A DNA stretch of 64,000 nucleotides from JAVBJN01 sp031546985 (GCA_031546985.1 JAVBJN010000020.1:73544-137543), one strand, 5' to 3'. Numbered from the stretch's first letter, positions 8,166 to 16,655 are shown. Notes: generated from the sequence alone by a model not told the origin. Made by a program: numbers and translations.

Positions 8166-9068
8166 ATGATAAAACAACTAGGCGCTTTTGCCTTTTCTGC
8201 ATTTTGCCTTTCGGCCAACGCGCAAACGCCGCCGCCGCAAACCGACATTTACATTATGGATATTGCCATTAACAATGGCAGATTTACAGTGTCTAATGCC
8301 AAGCCTGTAGCCAACAAACCGGGCTACGAAAACCAACCTTACTTTACGCAGGATGGCAGCAAACTCTACTATGTAGCCGCACCTTTAAGTGGCAAAACCG
8401 ATGTGTGGCAATATGATGTGCGGTCTGGTAAGAAACAGCAGATCACCAAAACACCTAAAGAAGCCGAATACTCACCCAAACCCTACGGCGAGGACGGAAG
8501 CATTACCGTGGTACGGGTAGAAGAAAACGAGAAAGACCAGCACCTCTATGAATACGATACCAACGGCAAGCCGCAACGCAACCTGCTGCCGGAGCAAAAC
8601 CTGATTGGCTATTACAATTTCCTGAACCCCGGCAAAGTGGCTACGTTTGTATTGCCGGAGCCTTTTACACTGGAATTGTTTGACCTGGGCAATGAAAAAC
8701 GTTCTATCCTTACGGCTAAAGTGGGCCGTTGTTTTCAATACCTGAACCGGGAGAACATCATTCTCTATATTGATAAATCGACCGAAGGCAGTTACCAGAT
8801 CAAAGCCTGGGATTTTAAAACCAGCAGCAGCAAAACCATTGCCGCTACACTGGAAGGCGAAGAAGATTTTTGTGTAATGAACGATGGCAGCCTGCTTATG
8901 GGGCACAAGGGCAAACTGTTCCGCATGGAGTGGAAAAACAACCCGCAGCCTTCCTGGCAGAAGATTGCAGACCTTACGTCGCTGGGCATCAACAATTTTT
9001 ACCGCATCGTTATTTCTCCGCAAAACAACAAACTGGCGCTGGTGAACTACACTGGTGAAAAACCATAA
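8166..9068 (+). CDS. Exported TolB/PD40-like beta-propeller protein
   Basis: The 300-residue protein has a signal peptide ending SANAQ, with predicted cleavage before Gln. The mature part shows repeated blade-like units such as YFTQDGSKLYYVAAPLSG and VWQYDVRSGKKQQITKTP, typical of PD40/TolB-like propellers. About five blades fit in this length. No catalytic residues are recognised, and the function is unknown. It follows adenine deaminase by 12 bases and probably shares its mRNA. A weak hairpin lies about 140 bases downstream. It might bind a ligand or partner in the periplasm, but this is only inference from the fold. Confidence 0.75.
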   Translation: MIKQLGAFAFSAFCLSANAQTPPPQTDIYIMDIAINNGRFTVSNAKPVANKPGYENQPYFTQDGSKLYYVAAPLSGKTDVWQYDVRSGKKQQITKTPKEAEYSPKPYGEDGSITVVRVEENEKDQHLYEYDTNGKPQRNLLPEQNLIGYYNFLNPGKVATFVLPEPFTLELFDLGNEKRSILTAKVGRCFQYLNRENIILYIDKSTEGSYQIKAWDFKTSSSKTIAATLEGEEDFCVMNDGSLLMGHKGKLFRMEWKNNPQPSWQKIADLTSLGINNFYRIVISPQNNKLALVNYTGEKP

Positions 9069-9330
9069 ACAATATAAATACCCTTGAGGGTTTCACCAGA
9101 CCTACACCGGAAGTAGCATCTCTCTGCAAACAGATCCTGCACCCCGCATGAGCGGGACAGGTTTCGCGACATAAACAGGTAATGGTGCTTTTATTAGCAT
9201 AACAAACGGGCTGCGCACAACGCAGCCCGTTCTCATACACCATCCCTGTGCACTTCATGTGGCAGAGGTTAGATTAATGAACCTAAAGCCATCCTCTATA
9301 TGCCCAATGCTGCTACACAGCGTTCTTTAC
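9069..9330. repeat. Gap with degenerate repeat and a GC-rich hairpin
   Basis: 9098-9180 contains decayed pieces of the dispersed repeats, including a CCCCGCATGAGCGGG palindrome at about 9142-9156. 9205-9231 is a perfect 11-base-pair stem (AACGGGCTGCG with CGCAGCCCGTT) around a five-base loop. It could end either flanking gene, but the T-run is weak on both sides. The same stem sequence recurs after the S46 peptidase at 34829. Confidence 0.5.
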
Positions 9331-9891
9331 CTACTTAGGCATCACTACTTTATCGATCACATGAATTACACCATTGGATTGGTACACGTCTTTGATGGTT
9401 ACATTGGCCATATTGCCTTTCTCGTCTTTGAGCATAATGCCTTTTTTACCAGGCATTACCCACAGCTTGCCACCTTGCACAGTGGTGAGTTCTACTTTAC
9501 CATCTTTGGCCATCGACATTAATTTTTTAGCATCGTATTTACCCGCTACTACATGGTAAGTGAGCACAGAGGTGAGCATCGCTTTGTTTTCGGGTTTCAG
9601 CAGGCTTTCTACAGTGCCTTTGGGCAGTTTGTCAAAAGCCTCGTTGGTAGGCGCAAATACGGTAAAAGGACCGGCAGATTCGAGCGTACTTACCAAGCCG
9701 GCGGCTTTTACAGCGGCTACCAGGGTGGTATGATCTTTAGAGTTTACCGCGTTTTCTACAATGTTTTTAGAAGGATACATAGCGGCACCTCCTACCATTA
9801 CTGTTTTTTCCATAGACTGGGCCATGGTGCTATAGGCTGCGCCAAACATGAGGAAGGCGGCTACGGAAGTGATCTGGAATAAGCGTTTCAT
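9331..9891 (-). CDS. Secreted fasciclin-domain protein
   Basis: The 186-residue protein has a signal peptide ending TMAQ and one fasciclin (FAS1) domain. The FAS1 marks are TLVAAVKAAGLVSTLESAGP, the strongly conserved FTVFAPTNEAFDKLP, LTYHVVAGKY and the C-terminal GVIHVIDKVVMP. FAS1 domains act in adhesion to surfaces, proteins or polysaccharides; small bacterial single-domain forms are exported. The ATG at 9891 is chosen because it places the signal peptide at the N-terminus; an upstream in-frame ATG at 9972 would add 27 residues with no signal-like character. The gene stands alone on the minus strand. Confidence 0.9.
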   Translation of the reverse strand: MKRLFQITSVAAFLMFGAAYSTMAQSMEKTVMVGGAAMYPSKNIVENAVNSKDHTTLVAAVKAAGLVSTLESAGPFTVFAPTNEAFDKLPKGTVESLLKPENKAMLTSVLTYHVVAGKYDAKKLMSMAKDGKVELTTVQGGKLWVMPGKKGIMLKDEKGNMANVTIKDVYQSNGVIHVIDKVVMPK

Positions 9892-10010
9892 AATTAGTGA
9901 ATTTGCAGATACATACGCCGCTGTGCGGTCTTTGGATTTCGGGAAGGCTAATTTTTTTCCGGGGGCAAACACATTATTATTTATTAAATTAGGTAAACAA
10001 TCTTTCTCTT

Positions 10011-10724
10011 ATGGCAGCAGAATGGCAGGATGGCATTTTCAGGAAGATTGAGGATGCTACCTACAACACCAAACGTTTCTGGATCGAAGTGCCCGGCGCC
10101 AGTGAGTTTGCCTTTAAGGCGGGACAGTTTGTAACGCTCGACCTCCCCATACACGAGAACAAGCATAAAAGATGGAGAAGCTACAGCATTGCCAGTGCGC
10201 CGGATGGCACCAATCTTTTTGAATTGCTGATTGTATTGCTGGATGGTGGTATGGGCACCTCTTTCCTGTTTAATCAGATTAAAGAAAACGACCCGGTACA
10301 GGTAAAGGGGCCATTGGGCAATTTTGCCATTCCGGAGCTGGACCGCGACCTGTTTATGATTTGCACCGGCACGGGCATTGCGCCTTTCCGCAGTATGCTG
10401 TATACGATTCAGCAACACAATATTCCGCACGGTAATATTTACCTTGTATTTGGCACGCGCAAGCAGCAAGACCTGCTGTATAAAGAAGAGATGGAGCAAT
10501 TGGAAAAAGACATACCCGGTTTCCGCTTTATTCCTACCCTGTCGCGGGAAGATTGGAACGGCCAAACCGGATATGTGCATGAGGTATACCTCGACCTTTG
10601 TAAAGACAAACAGCCTGCGCATTTTATGCTCTGCGGCTGGAAACTGATGATTAACGAAGCCCGCCAGCGCTTAGCCGAAATGGGTTATGAGAAAAAGTAT
10701 ATTCACTTTGAGTTGTACGGGTAA
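10011..10724 (+). CDS. FAD-dependent ferredoxin/flavodoxin-NADP reductase-like oxidoreductase
   Basis: This 237-residue protein is a compact ferredoxin-NADP reductase fold enzyme. The FAD-binding motif RSYSIASAP is at about residue 52, preceded by FKAGQFVTLDLP. The nucleotide-binding part has ICTGTGIAPFRSML, then VFGTRKQQDLLY, and the C-terminus has MLCGWKLMINEAR. There is no ferredoxin domain or other fusion, so it would pass electrons between NAD(P)H and a separate protein partner. The protein ends FELYG, close to the aromatic ending of the family. It is convergent with the dipeptide epimerase gene, with two bases between the stop codons. A partner is not identifiable here; the P450 13 kb away would need such a reductase, but that pairing is speculation. 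Confidence 0.85.
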   Translation: MAAEWQDGIFRKIEDATYNTKRFWIEVPGASEFAFKAGQFVTLDLPIHENKHKRWRSYSIASAPDGTNLFELLIVLLDGGMGTSFLFNQIKENDPVQVKGPLGNFAIPELDRDLFMICTGTGIAPFRSMLYTIQQHNIPHGNIYLVFGTRKQQDLLYKEEMEQLEKDIPGFRFIPTLSREDWNGQTGYVHEVYLDLCKDKQPAHFMLCGWKLMINEARQRLAEMGYEKKYIHFELYG

Positions 10725-10726
10725 AA

Positions 10727-11755
10727 CTAAAACACTCTTTTCGTCAATCTTATGCCCAGGCCCGGGGCTTTTTGCAGGCTTACTTTACCATTGTCGTAAC
10801 TCAAGCCTTCGGCCACATCGGAGGCCAGCAACAATGGCCCATCCATATCTACATAATCGAGCAGGGGCAAAAACTGCGCAATAGCCGCACTACCAATAGA
10901 GGTTTCGCACATACTGCCCATCATTACTTTAAGCCCAAGTGATTTGGCCTCGGTAATCATACGGCGGGCGGGTGTCATGCCGCTGCATTTGGTTAGTTTA
11001 ATATTGATGCCATGAAAACCTGCCGCACATTTGGCTACATCTTTTTCGCCCACACAACTTTCATCGGCCAGTAGTACCAGTGTGCTCTTGGCTTTTATTT
11101 CCGGCATGGCAGCATCTTCTTCGGGCGCTAACGGTTGCTCCAGTATGGTTACGCCCAGGCGTTCCAGTTCGGGAATAACTTGTAAAGTATCCTGAACCGA
11201 CCAGCCACCATTGGCATCGATGCGGATTTCGGCATCTGTTACAGCGCGTATTTGCGCTACAGTAGCCACCGCGGTTGCAGCATCGGGCAGTTTTACTTTA
11301 TAAATGGGCCAGGGATGCGCTTTTATTTTTTCCTGCATGGCGGCAATGTCGTCAAACCCAATTGTGTAGCTGGTAAGCGGTGATTGATCGCCGGTTACAC
11401 CCCACAGGCCACGCACGGTGGTTCTGCGCATTTTGGCAAACAGATCCCAGCCTGCTATATCCAAAGCCGCTACCAAAAAGGGTTGCGTTGGGTACAAGTG
11501 ATGCAGAAAATGCCAGAACCGCTCCGGGTCCATTAAAGCGTACCGCTCAATTACACCACGCTTTTCTTCGAGCGACTGGCGCATACTTTCAACAGATACG
11601 TTGTAGTAGTTAATCTCCGGCGCTTCGCCAAAACCGGGAATGCCTTTAAAATCGAGCGCCACCAGCAATGCGGGTTGGTCGGTCTTGGTGCCATGCGCGG
11701 TTGTAAAGGGATATTGAAAGGGGGTATGGATTTCGGTATGAAATAGCTTGAGCAT
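10727..11755 (-). CDS. L-Ala-D/L-Glu (dipeptide) epimerase
   Basis: The 342-residue enzyme is an enolase-superfamily dipeptide epimerase, which inverts the second residue of dipeptides such as L-Ala-D-Glu released in murein recycling. The KxK motif (Lys153, Lys155 in YKVKL), metal ligands Asp180 (RIDANGGW), Glu206 (LEQPLAP) and Asp231 (LLADES), and the second catalytic Lys253 (NIKLTKCSG) are all present. The DMDGP motif near the C-terminus fits the DxD signature that binds the dipeptide amino group. Actual specificity varies in this family, so the exact dipeptide is uncertain. The gene lies just downstream of the glyS terminator. Confidence 0.9.
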   Translation of the reverse strand: MLKLFHTEIHTPFQYPFTTAHGTKTDQPALLVALDFKGIPGFGEAPEINYYNVSVESMRQSLEEKRGVIERYALMDPERFWHFLHHLYPTQPFLVAALDIAGWDLFAKMRRTTVRGLWGVTGDQSPLTSYTIGFDDIAAMQEKIKAHPWPIYKVKLPDAATAVATVAQIRAVTDAEIRIDANGGWSVQDTLQVIPELERLGVTILEQPLAPEEDAAMPEIKAKSTLVLLADESCVGEKDVAKCAAGFHGINIKLTKCSGMTPARRMITEAKSLGLKVMMGSMCETSIGSAAIAQFLPLLDYVDMDGPLLLASDVAEGLSYDNGKVSLQKAPGLGIRLTKRVF

Positions 11756-11765
11756 AGTCTTAAAT

Positions 11766-11795
11766 TAAAAATGGCCGGGATTAAATCCCGGCCAT
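11766..11795 (-). terminator. Intrinsic terminator of glyS
   Basis: A perfect 10-base-pair stem (11771-11780 with 11786-11795, ATGGCCGGGA pairing with TCCCGGCCAT) closes the loop TTAAA. On the minus strand it is followed by TTTTAATTTA. It separates glyS from the epimerase gene. Confidence 0.85.
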
Positions 11796-11815
11796 AAAAG
11801 TAACACTAGTATTTA

Positions 11816-13279
11816 TTACATAATCGCTTTCATCACAATCTCGCGTACCTGGCTGAGCGGAATACGCTCTTGCTGCATGCTATCGCGGTGACGGATGGTT
11901 ACGGTTTGGTCTTCTTTTGTCTGGTGATCTACAGTAATGCAGAACGGTGTACCAATTGCATCCTGACGGCGGTAACGCTTACCAATCGCGTCTTTCTCTT
12001 CAAAGAAGCAACGGAAGTATGGTTTACATTCTTCCATCAGTTCTTTGGCCAACTCTGGCAAACCGTCTTTTTTAGTAAGCGGGAAGATGGCCAGTTTAAT
12101 AGGCGCTACTCTAGCAGGCAGGCGCATCACCACACGGCTGTCTTGCTTTTCTTCGGTACTCAGGTCTTCCTCAGCATAAGCCTGGCTTATCACCATCAGC
12201 ACGGCACGGTCCAGACCAATAGAGGTTTCTACCACATAAGGCACATAGTTGCCATAAGGTTTGCCATTCTCATCCAGATCGTTGTCGAAGTACTGCATTT
12301 TTTTGCCGCTAAACTCCTGGTGGCGTTTGAGATCGAAATCGGTACGGCTGTGAATACCTTCTACTTCTTTAAAACCAATAGGGAAATTGTATTCGATATC
12401 GCAGGCGGCATCGGCATAGTGGGCCAATTTAGCGTGGTCGTGAAAACGGTATTGATCGGCAGGTATACCCAGGCTCAGGTGCCATTTCATACGGGCTTCT
12501 TTCCAGTACTCATACCATTCTTTCTGGGTGCCGGGGCGTACAAAAAACTGCATTTCCATTTGCTCAAACTCGCGCATGCGGAACACGAACTGGCGGGCTA
12601 CGATCTCGTTACGGAAGGCTTTACCGGTTTGTGCAATACCGAAAGGTACTTTCATACGGCCGGTTTTCTGCACATTCAGAAAGTTTACAAAAATACCCTG
12701 GGCCGTTTCGGGGCGCAGGTACACTTTATTATCATCGTCGTCGGACGCTACAGCGCCAAACTCGGTAGAGAACATGAGGTTAAACTGGCGCACATCGGTC
12801 CAGTTGCAGGTACCGCTCACGCTACAGGCGAATTTGCGGTCTTCGATCAATTGCTTCAGGCCTGCAAAATCATCGTTGCCCAGCAATTGTTCCATTTGTT
12901 CCAGCAGGGCTTTAGCTTCATCTGCCTTACCTGCTGCTTCCAGTTTGTCTGCTTCGGCTTCGATCAGGTGATCTACACGGTAGCGTTTTTTGCTGTCTTT
13001 ATTATCAATCATCGGATCGCTGAAGTTGTCAACGTGTCCGCTGGCTTTCCAGGTTTTAGGGTGCATGAAGATGGCAGCGTCAATACCCACGATATTGTCG
13101 TGCATTTGGGTCATGCTTTTCCACCAGTAATCGCGAATGTTGCGTTTGAGCTCCACACCGTACTGACCATAGTCGTATACGGCTGCCAGTCCATCGTAAA
13201 TTTCGCTGGACGGGAAAATAAATCCATATTCTTTACAATGCGAGATAATCGCCTGAAATCTGTTTGTATCGTTTGCCAT
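11816..13279 (-). CDS. glyS: Glycine--tRNA ligase (homodimeric type)
   Basis: This 487-residue class II synthetase is the single-chain dimeric glycyl-tRNA synthetase (also named glyQS). The N-terminal YGFIFPSSEIYDGLAAVYDYG is the family hallmark, followed by the class II motif region with LRPETAQGIFVNF, FRNEIVARQFVFRMREFEQME and the C-terminal anticodon-binding domain beginning at VAPIKLAIFPL. Length is normal. A -7 box (TATTTTTG on the minus strand, 13285-13292) ends only five bases before the ATG, so the mRNA may be leaderless. A terminator follows. The very long open frame on the opposite strand is a codon-usage shadow. Confidence 0.97.
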   Translation of the reverse strand: MANDTNRFQAIISHCKEYGFIFPSSEIYDGLAAVYDYGQYGVELKRNIRDYWWKSMTQMHDNIVGIDAAIFMHPKTWKASGHVDNFSDPMIDNKDSKKRYRVDHLIEAEADKLEAAGKADEAKALLEQMEQLLGNDDFAGLKQLIEDRKFACSVSGTCNWTDVRQFNLMFSTEFGAVASDDDDNKVYLRPETAQGIFVNFLNVQKTGRMKVPFGIAQTGKAFRNEIVARQFVFRMREFEQMEMQFFVRPGTQKEWYEYWKEARMKWHLSLGIPADQYRFHDHAKLAHYADAACDIEYNFPIGFKEVEGIHSRTDFDLKRHQEFSGKKMQYFDNDLDENGKPYGNYVPYVVETSIGLDRAVLMVISQAYAEEDLSTEEKQDSRVVMRLPARVAPIKLAIFPLTKKDGLPELAKELMEECKPYFRCFFEEKDAIGKRYRRQDAIGTPFCITVDHQTKEDQTVTIRHRDSMQQERIPLSQVREIVMKAIM

Positions 13280-13284
13280 GGGCG

Positions 13285-13292
13285 CAAAAATA
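13285..13292 (-). promoter_or_regulatory. -7 promoter box of glyS, five bases before ATG
   Basis: Reads TATTTTTG on the minus strand. With initiation expected about 4-7 bases downstream of this box, the transcript would begin at or next to the start codon at 13279. Confidence 0.55.
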
Positions 13293-13652
13293 AGGGGAAT
13301 TACTGTTATTTAAAACGGAAGGTGATTTTAGGGGTTTCCCGCGAGGTAATGGGCGATTGGCTCGCAGCGGCGCTAAGAAAAGAGCACACGGCGACACAGC
13401 GACACGGCGGGGCTACGTGAGGTTACACACGAGGACGCAATGAAATGGCTCACAGCGGCACAAAGACACGGCGGGGCTGGCACGAGTGATTGCACGCAGA
13501 GGCGCACAAAGGTATCGCAGTATCCAGACCTGACAGGAGCTGCGCGCCTGGCAGGTCTTTATTAGTACGGTGCCTGAGCTTGTCGAAGGCCACCATTGAC
13601 GATTGACTATTCCCCAATCAGACATCAGACATCCTCAAATCAGACATTTCAC
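13293..13652. repeat. Intergenic region of degenerate repeats
   Basis: No gene is seen. GACACGGCGGGGCT occurs at 13401 and 13465, showing a decayed direct repeat of 64 bases. 13526-13558 is the palindromic element AGACCTGACAGG ... CCTGGCAGGTCT followed by TTATTA. CCTGAGCTTGTCGAAGGCC (13573-13591) is a member of the same family as the array at 49.7 kb. 13592-13650 consists of short near-repeats around CAGACAT. Confidence 0.6.
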
Positions 13653-13994
13653 TTATCCCTTCAGCTTCTCGTTGTTGCGATGGCGGTCCGCATCACGGAT
13701 GTTCTTTTTCTCGAAATTCTTTTCCAGCGCGGTGGTGAGGTCTACCCCCGTTTGGTTGGCCAGGCAGAGCAATACCCACAGCACATCGGCCATTTCATCG
13801 GCCAGGTCTTTGTTTTTATCGCTTTCTTTAAATGATTGCTCTCCATACTGGCGCACCATAAGCCGGCTTAGCTCGCCTACTTCTTCCATTAGAATGCCCA
13901 GATTAGTAAGCTCTCCAAAATAGCGCACCCCAACCGTTTTAATCCAGCCATCTACCTGCTGCTGGGCTTCGCGGAGCGTAATCTCTTGTTCCAT
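13653..13994 (-). CDS. MazG-like nucleotide pyrophosphohydrolase
   Basis: The 113-residue single-domain protein has the all-alpha NTP pyrophosphatase pattern: GILMEEVGELSRLM supplies the first acidic pair and DLADEMADVLWVLLCLAN the second, together binding magnesium. Such enzymes hydrolyse dNTPs or modified nucleotides to monophosphates. At this length it matches the short MazG-like or RS21-C6/dCTPase-type proteins rather than full MazG, and the true substrate is not predictable. It starts six bases after the dtd stop codon and so is the second gene of a dtd transcript. Confidence 0.85.
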   Translation of the reverse strand: MEQEITLREAQQQVDGWIKTVGVRYFGELTNLGILMEEVGELSRLMVRQYGEQSFKESDKNKDLADEMADVLWVLLCLANQTGVDLTTALEKNFEKKNIRDADRHRNNEKLKG

Positions 13995-14000
13995 AAGTGT

Positions 14001-14453
14001 TTATTCTTTGTTTTTGGTATCTATTGTAATGGTAACCGGGCCATCGTTTACGAGATCTACCTGCATATCGGCTCCAAACTCGCCTGTGGCTACGGGCTTA
14101 CCCATCAGCGTTTCGAGCTGTTTTACGGTTTTTTCATACATAGGAATGGCAAACTCGGGCCTTGCTGCGGTGATAAACGAAGGGCGGTTGCCTTTCTTCG
14201 TTTGGGCATGGAGCGTAAACTGGCTCACCACCAGCACATCGCCCGCTATGTCCTGCACCGATAGGTTCATGAGCCCTGCTTCGTCGTTAAAAATGCGCAA
14301 CTGCACTATTTTCTTGCACAGCCAGTCTATATCCTCATCGGTATCGGCCGGTTCAATGCCTACCAAAATAAGTAATCCCCTGCCTATGGCGCTTTTCTGT
14401 TTTCCGTCTATGGTAACGCCAGCCTTGCTCACCCGCTGAATAACTACCCGCAT
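14001..14453 (-). CDS. dtd: D-aminoacyl-tRNA deacylase
   Basis: The 150-residue enzyme removes D-amino acids (and glycine mischarged on tRNA-Ala) from tRNA, a chirality proofreading step. It begins MRVVIQRVSKAGVTIDG, typical of DTD, and contains the active-site SQFTLHAQTKKGNRPSF and the C-terminal GPVTITIDT, matching the cross-subunit Gly-Pro motif (FGADMQVDLVNDGPVT). ATG at 14453 is chosen because it gives the conserved N-terminus; a longer frame upstream would run through the promoter region. It is followed by a MazG-like gene and divergent from arfB, with a shared 39-base intergenic gap. Confidence 0.95.
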   Translation of the reverse strand: MRVVIQRVSKAGVTIDGKQKSAIGRGLLILVGIEPADTDEDIDWLCKKIVQLRIFNDEAGLMNLSVQDIAGDVLVVSQFTLHAQTKKGNRPSFITAARPEFAIPMYEKTVKQLETLMGKPVATGEFGADMQVDLVNDGPVTITIDTKNKE

Positions 14454-14467
14454 ATCAATGTTTTGTT

Positions 14468-14475
14468 CAAAAATA
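14468..14475 (-). promoter_or_regulatory. -7 promoter box of dtd
   Basis: Reads TATTTTTG on the minus strand, ending 14 bases before the dtd ATG. It is five bases away from the divergent arfB box. Confidence 0.5.
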
Positions 14476-14480
14476 CAGCA

Positions 14481-14488
14481 TAGCTTTG
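14481..14488 (+). promoter_or_regulatory. -7 promoter box of arfB, four bases before ATG
   Basis: TAGCTTTG matches TAnnTTTG exactly and ends four bases before the arfB start codon at 14493, predicting little or no 5' leader. Confidence 0.5.
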
Positions 14489-14492
14489 TGCC

Positions 14493-14891
14493 ATGCCGGA
14501 CATCCGAAAAGAAATTAGCTATAAAACCTCCCGCAGCGGCGGAAGCGGCGGGCAACATGTAAATAAGACCGAAACCCAGGTAGAGGCCAGCTGGAACGTT
14601 ATGCAGTCTGCCGTTATTGACGAAGACCAGCGTTTATTACTGCTGAGCAAACTCAGAAACCGCATTACTGCCGATGGCAACCTGAGCGTAAAATGCCAGG
14701 AAACCCGCAGCCAGCTCGATAACAAACAACGGGCATCGCAACGGCTGGAGCAACTGGTAATGGCTGCGCTGGTGCCTCAAAAACAACGCAAAGCGAGCAA
14801 ACCTACCCGTGCATCGGTAGAAAAACGCATACAGGCCAAAAAGATGGCTTCGGAGCGTAAGCAAAACCGCCGGAAAGACTATGGCATGTAA
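14493..14891 (+). CDS. arfB: Alternative ribosome-rescue peptidyl-tRNA hydrolase
   Basis: This 132-residue protein rescues ribosomes stalled at mRNA ends by hydrolysing peptidyl-tRNA. The release-factor-like GGQ motif is at residues 19-21 (SGGSGGQHVNKTETQVE), and a lysine/arginine-rich tail (KKMASERKQNRRKDY) would enter the empty mRNA channel. The size and the lack of a codon-recognition domain separate it from true release factors. It is divergent from dtd. Its -7 box lies four bases from the ATG, so the message may itself be leaderless. Confidence 0.93.
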   Translation: MPDIRKEISYKTSRSGGSGGQHVNKTETQVEASWNVMQSAVIDEDQRLLLLSKLRNRITADGNLSVKCQETRSQLDNKQRASQRLEQLVMAALVPQKQRKASKPTRASVEKRIQAKKMASERKQNRRKDYGM

Positions 14892-14942
14892 TTGCCAGCC
14901 TGCAAACCACAATAACCTTTACTTTTAAATAAATTCCGAGCC

Positions 14943-16481
14943 TTGAGCTTAAAGAAACTGGCGGGACAAACCGTCTACTACGGACTGAGCAATATTGTGA
15001 GCAAACTGCTCAACTATTTTCTTACGCCCTTTTACCTGGGCATCCTGAGCAGGGCATCTTTCGGCGAAATGTCGAACGTATATGCCTACATACCATTTGC
15101 CAATATTGTGCTCACCTATGGTATGGAAACTGCCTTTTTCCGGTTTGCACGCCAGGAAGACCAAAAAAAAGTACTCAGCACGTCTACCATTTCGCTGCTC
15201 CTTTCCACCATCAGTATTACGATTATACTGTTGCTGTTGCAAAACCCCATTCTTAATTCCTACACCGGCGAGCTTGCGGGGCTCTCGGGGCACCCGGAGT
15301 ATTTTACCTACGTGGTGCTCATTATGGCTTTTGACGCGCTTACAGCCATACCCTTTGCACAGCTACGGCTCGAGGGGCGGCCATTGCGCTATGCCGCCAT
15401 TCGTATAGCAGGTATCATAACGGTTATTTTCTTCAACGTATTTTTCCTTTCCTGGTGCCCCAAATTATATGCCCAGGGTTATCACTGGCTTCCTAATGTA
15501 GAGCCGGGTGTAAACCAATTGGGTTATGTGTACCTGAGCAATATGATGGGCAGCGCGGTAACCTGGCTGCTGTTTTTGCCGCAAATCCTGCGCATTCATT
15601 GGAAATTCGACACCGCACTCTGGAAAAAAATGCTGCACTATGCCCTGCCGCTTATTATTGTGGGTATGGCGGGTATGGTAAACGAAACTTTTGACCGGGC
15701 CTGGTTTCTGCCGCAATTTCTGCCGGGCAGCGATATGGAAGCCAAAAAAGAAACCATTGCATTGTACAGCGCCAATTACAAACTGGCTATTCTCATTACC
15801 ATGTTTATACAGGCATTCCGCCTGGGGGCAGAGCCGTTTTTCTTTAAGCAGGCAGAGGAGGGCAATGCCCAGCAGGTGTATGCCCGCATTATGAAGCTGT
15901 TTGTAATCCTGCTCTGTTTCATGTTCCTGTTCGTAAGCCTGTACCTTAATGTGTGGAAGATTTTCCTGCGCCAGCCCTTCTACTACCAGGGCATGACCAT
16001 TGTGCCGGTGTTGCTGCTGGCCAATATGTTCCTGGGCATTTATTACAACCTTACCATCTGGTTTAAACTTACCGACCGCACCACTACCGGCGCGATAATT
16101 ACTGTAATTACCGCGATACTGGCCTTTGGGCTCAACTACTGGTGGATTCCGGTTATGGGTTATTACGGTGCCGCGCTGGCTACCATGACCTGCTATTTTA
16201 TCCAGATGGCTATTTGTTACGCCTGGGGGCAAAAACACTACCCTGTGCCTTACGAAGTCCCCAAACTGCTGCTGTACATTTTCCTGGCAGTGGGTACCTA
16301 CCTGCTGTTTAACTGGATAAACACTACCTACATTACACCCGGCGATATTTATGCGGCCCGGCCGCTTTCGCTGCTCACCGCCACGGTTATGTTTGGCGCG
16401 TATTTTTTCTTTATGCTGAAGGCAGAGAAAAAGGAGTTTGGCCAATTGCCAATTGTGGGGAAATGGATTGCTAAATTATAG
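14943..16481 (+). CDS. Polysaccharide flippase of the MOP/MATE superfamily
   Basis: The 512-residue protein is an inner-membrane lipid-linked sugar exporter of the polysaccharide-synthase (Wzx-like) family. About 14 hydrophobic segments are spread over the whole length, starting after SLKKLAGQTVYYGLSNIVSK, an N-terminus typical of Bacteroidota flippases. The start is a TTG codon at 14943; no ATG gives a complete N-terminus, and this TTG places the conserved KKLAGQT at the front. It follows arfB by 51 bases. No glycosyltransferases lie next to it, so the exported substrate cannot be inferred. A second flippase is at 52.2 kb. Confidence 0.88.
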   Translation: MSLKKLAGQTVYYGLSNIVSKLLNYFLTPFYLGILSRASFGEMSNVYAYIPFANIVLTYGMETAFFRFARQEDQKKVLSTSTISLLLSTISITIILLLLQNPILNSYTGELAGLSGHPEYFTYVVLIMAFDALTAIPFAQLRLEGRPLRYAAIRIAGIITVIFFNVFFLSWCPKLYAQGYHWLPNVEPGVNQLGYVYLSNMMGSAVTWLLFLPQILRIHWKFDTALWKKMLHYALPLIIVGMAGMVNETFDRAWFLPQFLPGSDMEAKKETIALYSANYKLAILITMFIQAFRLGAEPFFFKQAEEGNAQQVYARIMKLFVILLCFMFLFVSLYLNVWKIFLRQPFYYQGMTIVPVLLLANMFLGIYYNLTIWFKLTDRTTTGAIITVITAILAFGLNYWWIPVMGYYGAALATMTCYFIQMAICYAWGQKHYPVPYEVPKLLLYIFLAVGTYLLFNWINTTYITPGDIYAARPLSLLTATVMFGAYFFFMLKAEKKEFGQLPIVGKWIAKL

Positions 16482-16540
16482 GCTGGTAAGCGTCCGTTGA
16501 TGGAATTTCCCGTGGGGCAGCTGCAATAATTTTATACCCT

Positions 16541-16655
16541 TGTCAGGAAAGCAGGATCTCTTCTTCTGTCATCCTGCGGAGCGAGGCACGAACGAAAGCA
16601 GGATCTCTAATGGAGAGATACCGCTTTTCTCCTACGTCAGATGCAGGAGGACAGA
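16541..16655. repeat. Single copy of the 107-bp dispersed repeat family
   Basis: Contains two GCAGGATCTC ends, one GTCATCCTGC start with a GAGGCACGAACGAAAGCAGG-like interior, and a shortened second half (GTCAGATGCAGGAGGACAG). It matches the array units at 59.1 kb but is not tandemly repeated here. Confidence 0.65.

Noticed and set aside
11870..13420. A 516-residue open frame on the plus strand opposite glyS
   Set aside because: It lies antisense to a clear glycyl-tRNA synthetase, its protein has no domain pattern, and it arises because glyS codon use avoids stops on the other strand.
15465..16445. A 326-residue minus-strand frame opposite the flippase
   Set aside because: Antisense shadow of a membrane protein gene; rich in Gln/His/Arg, with no domain.
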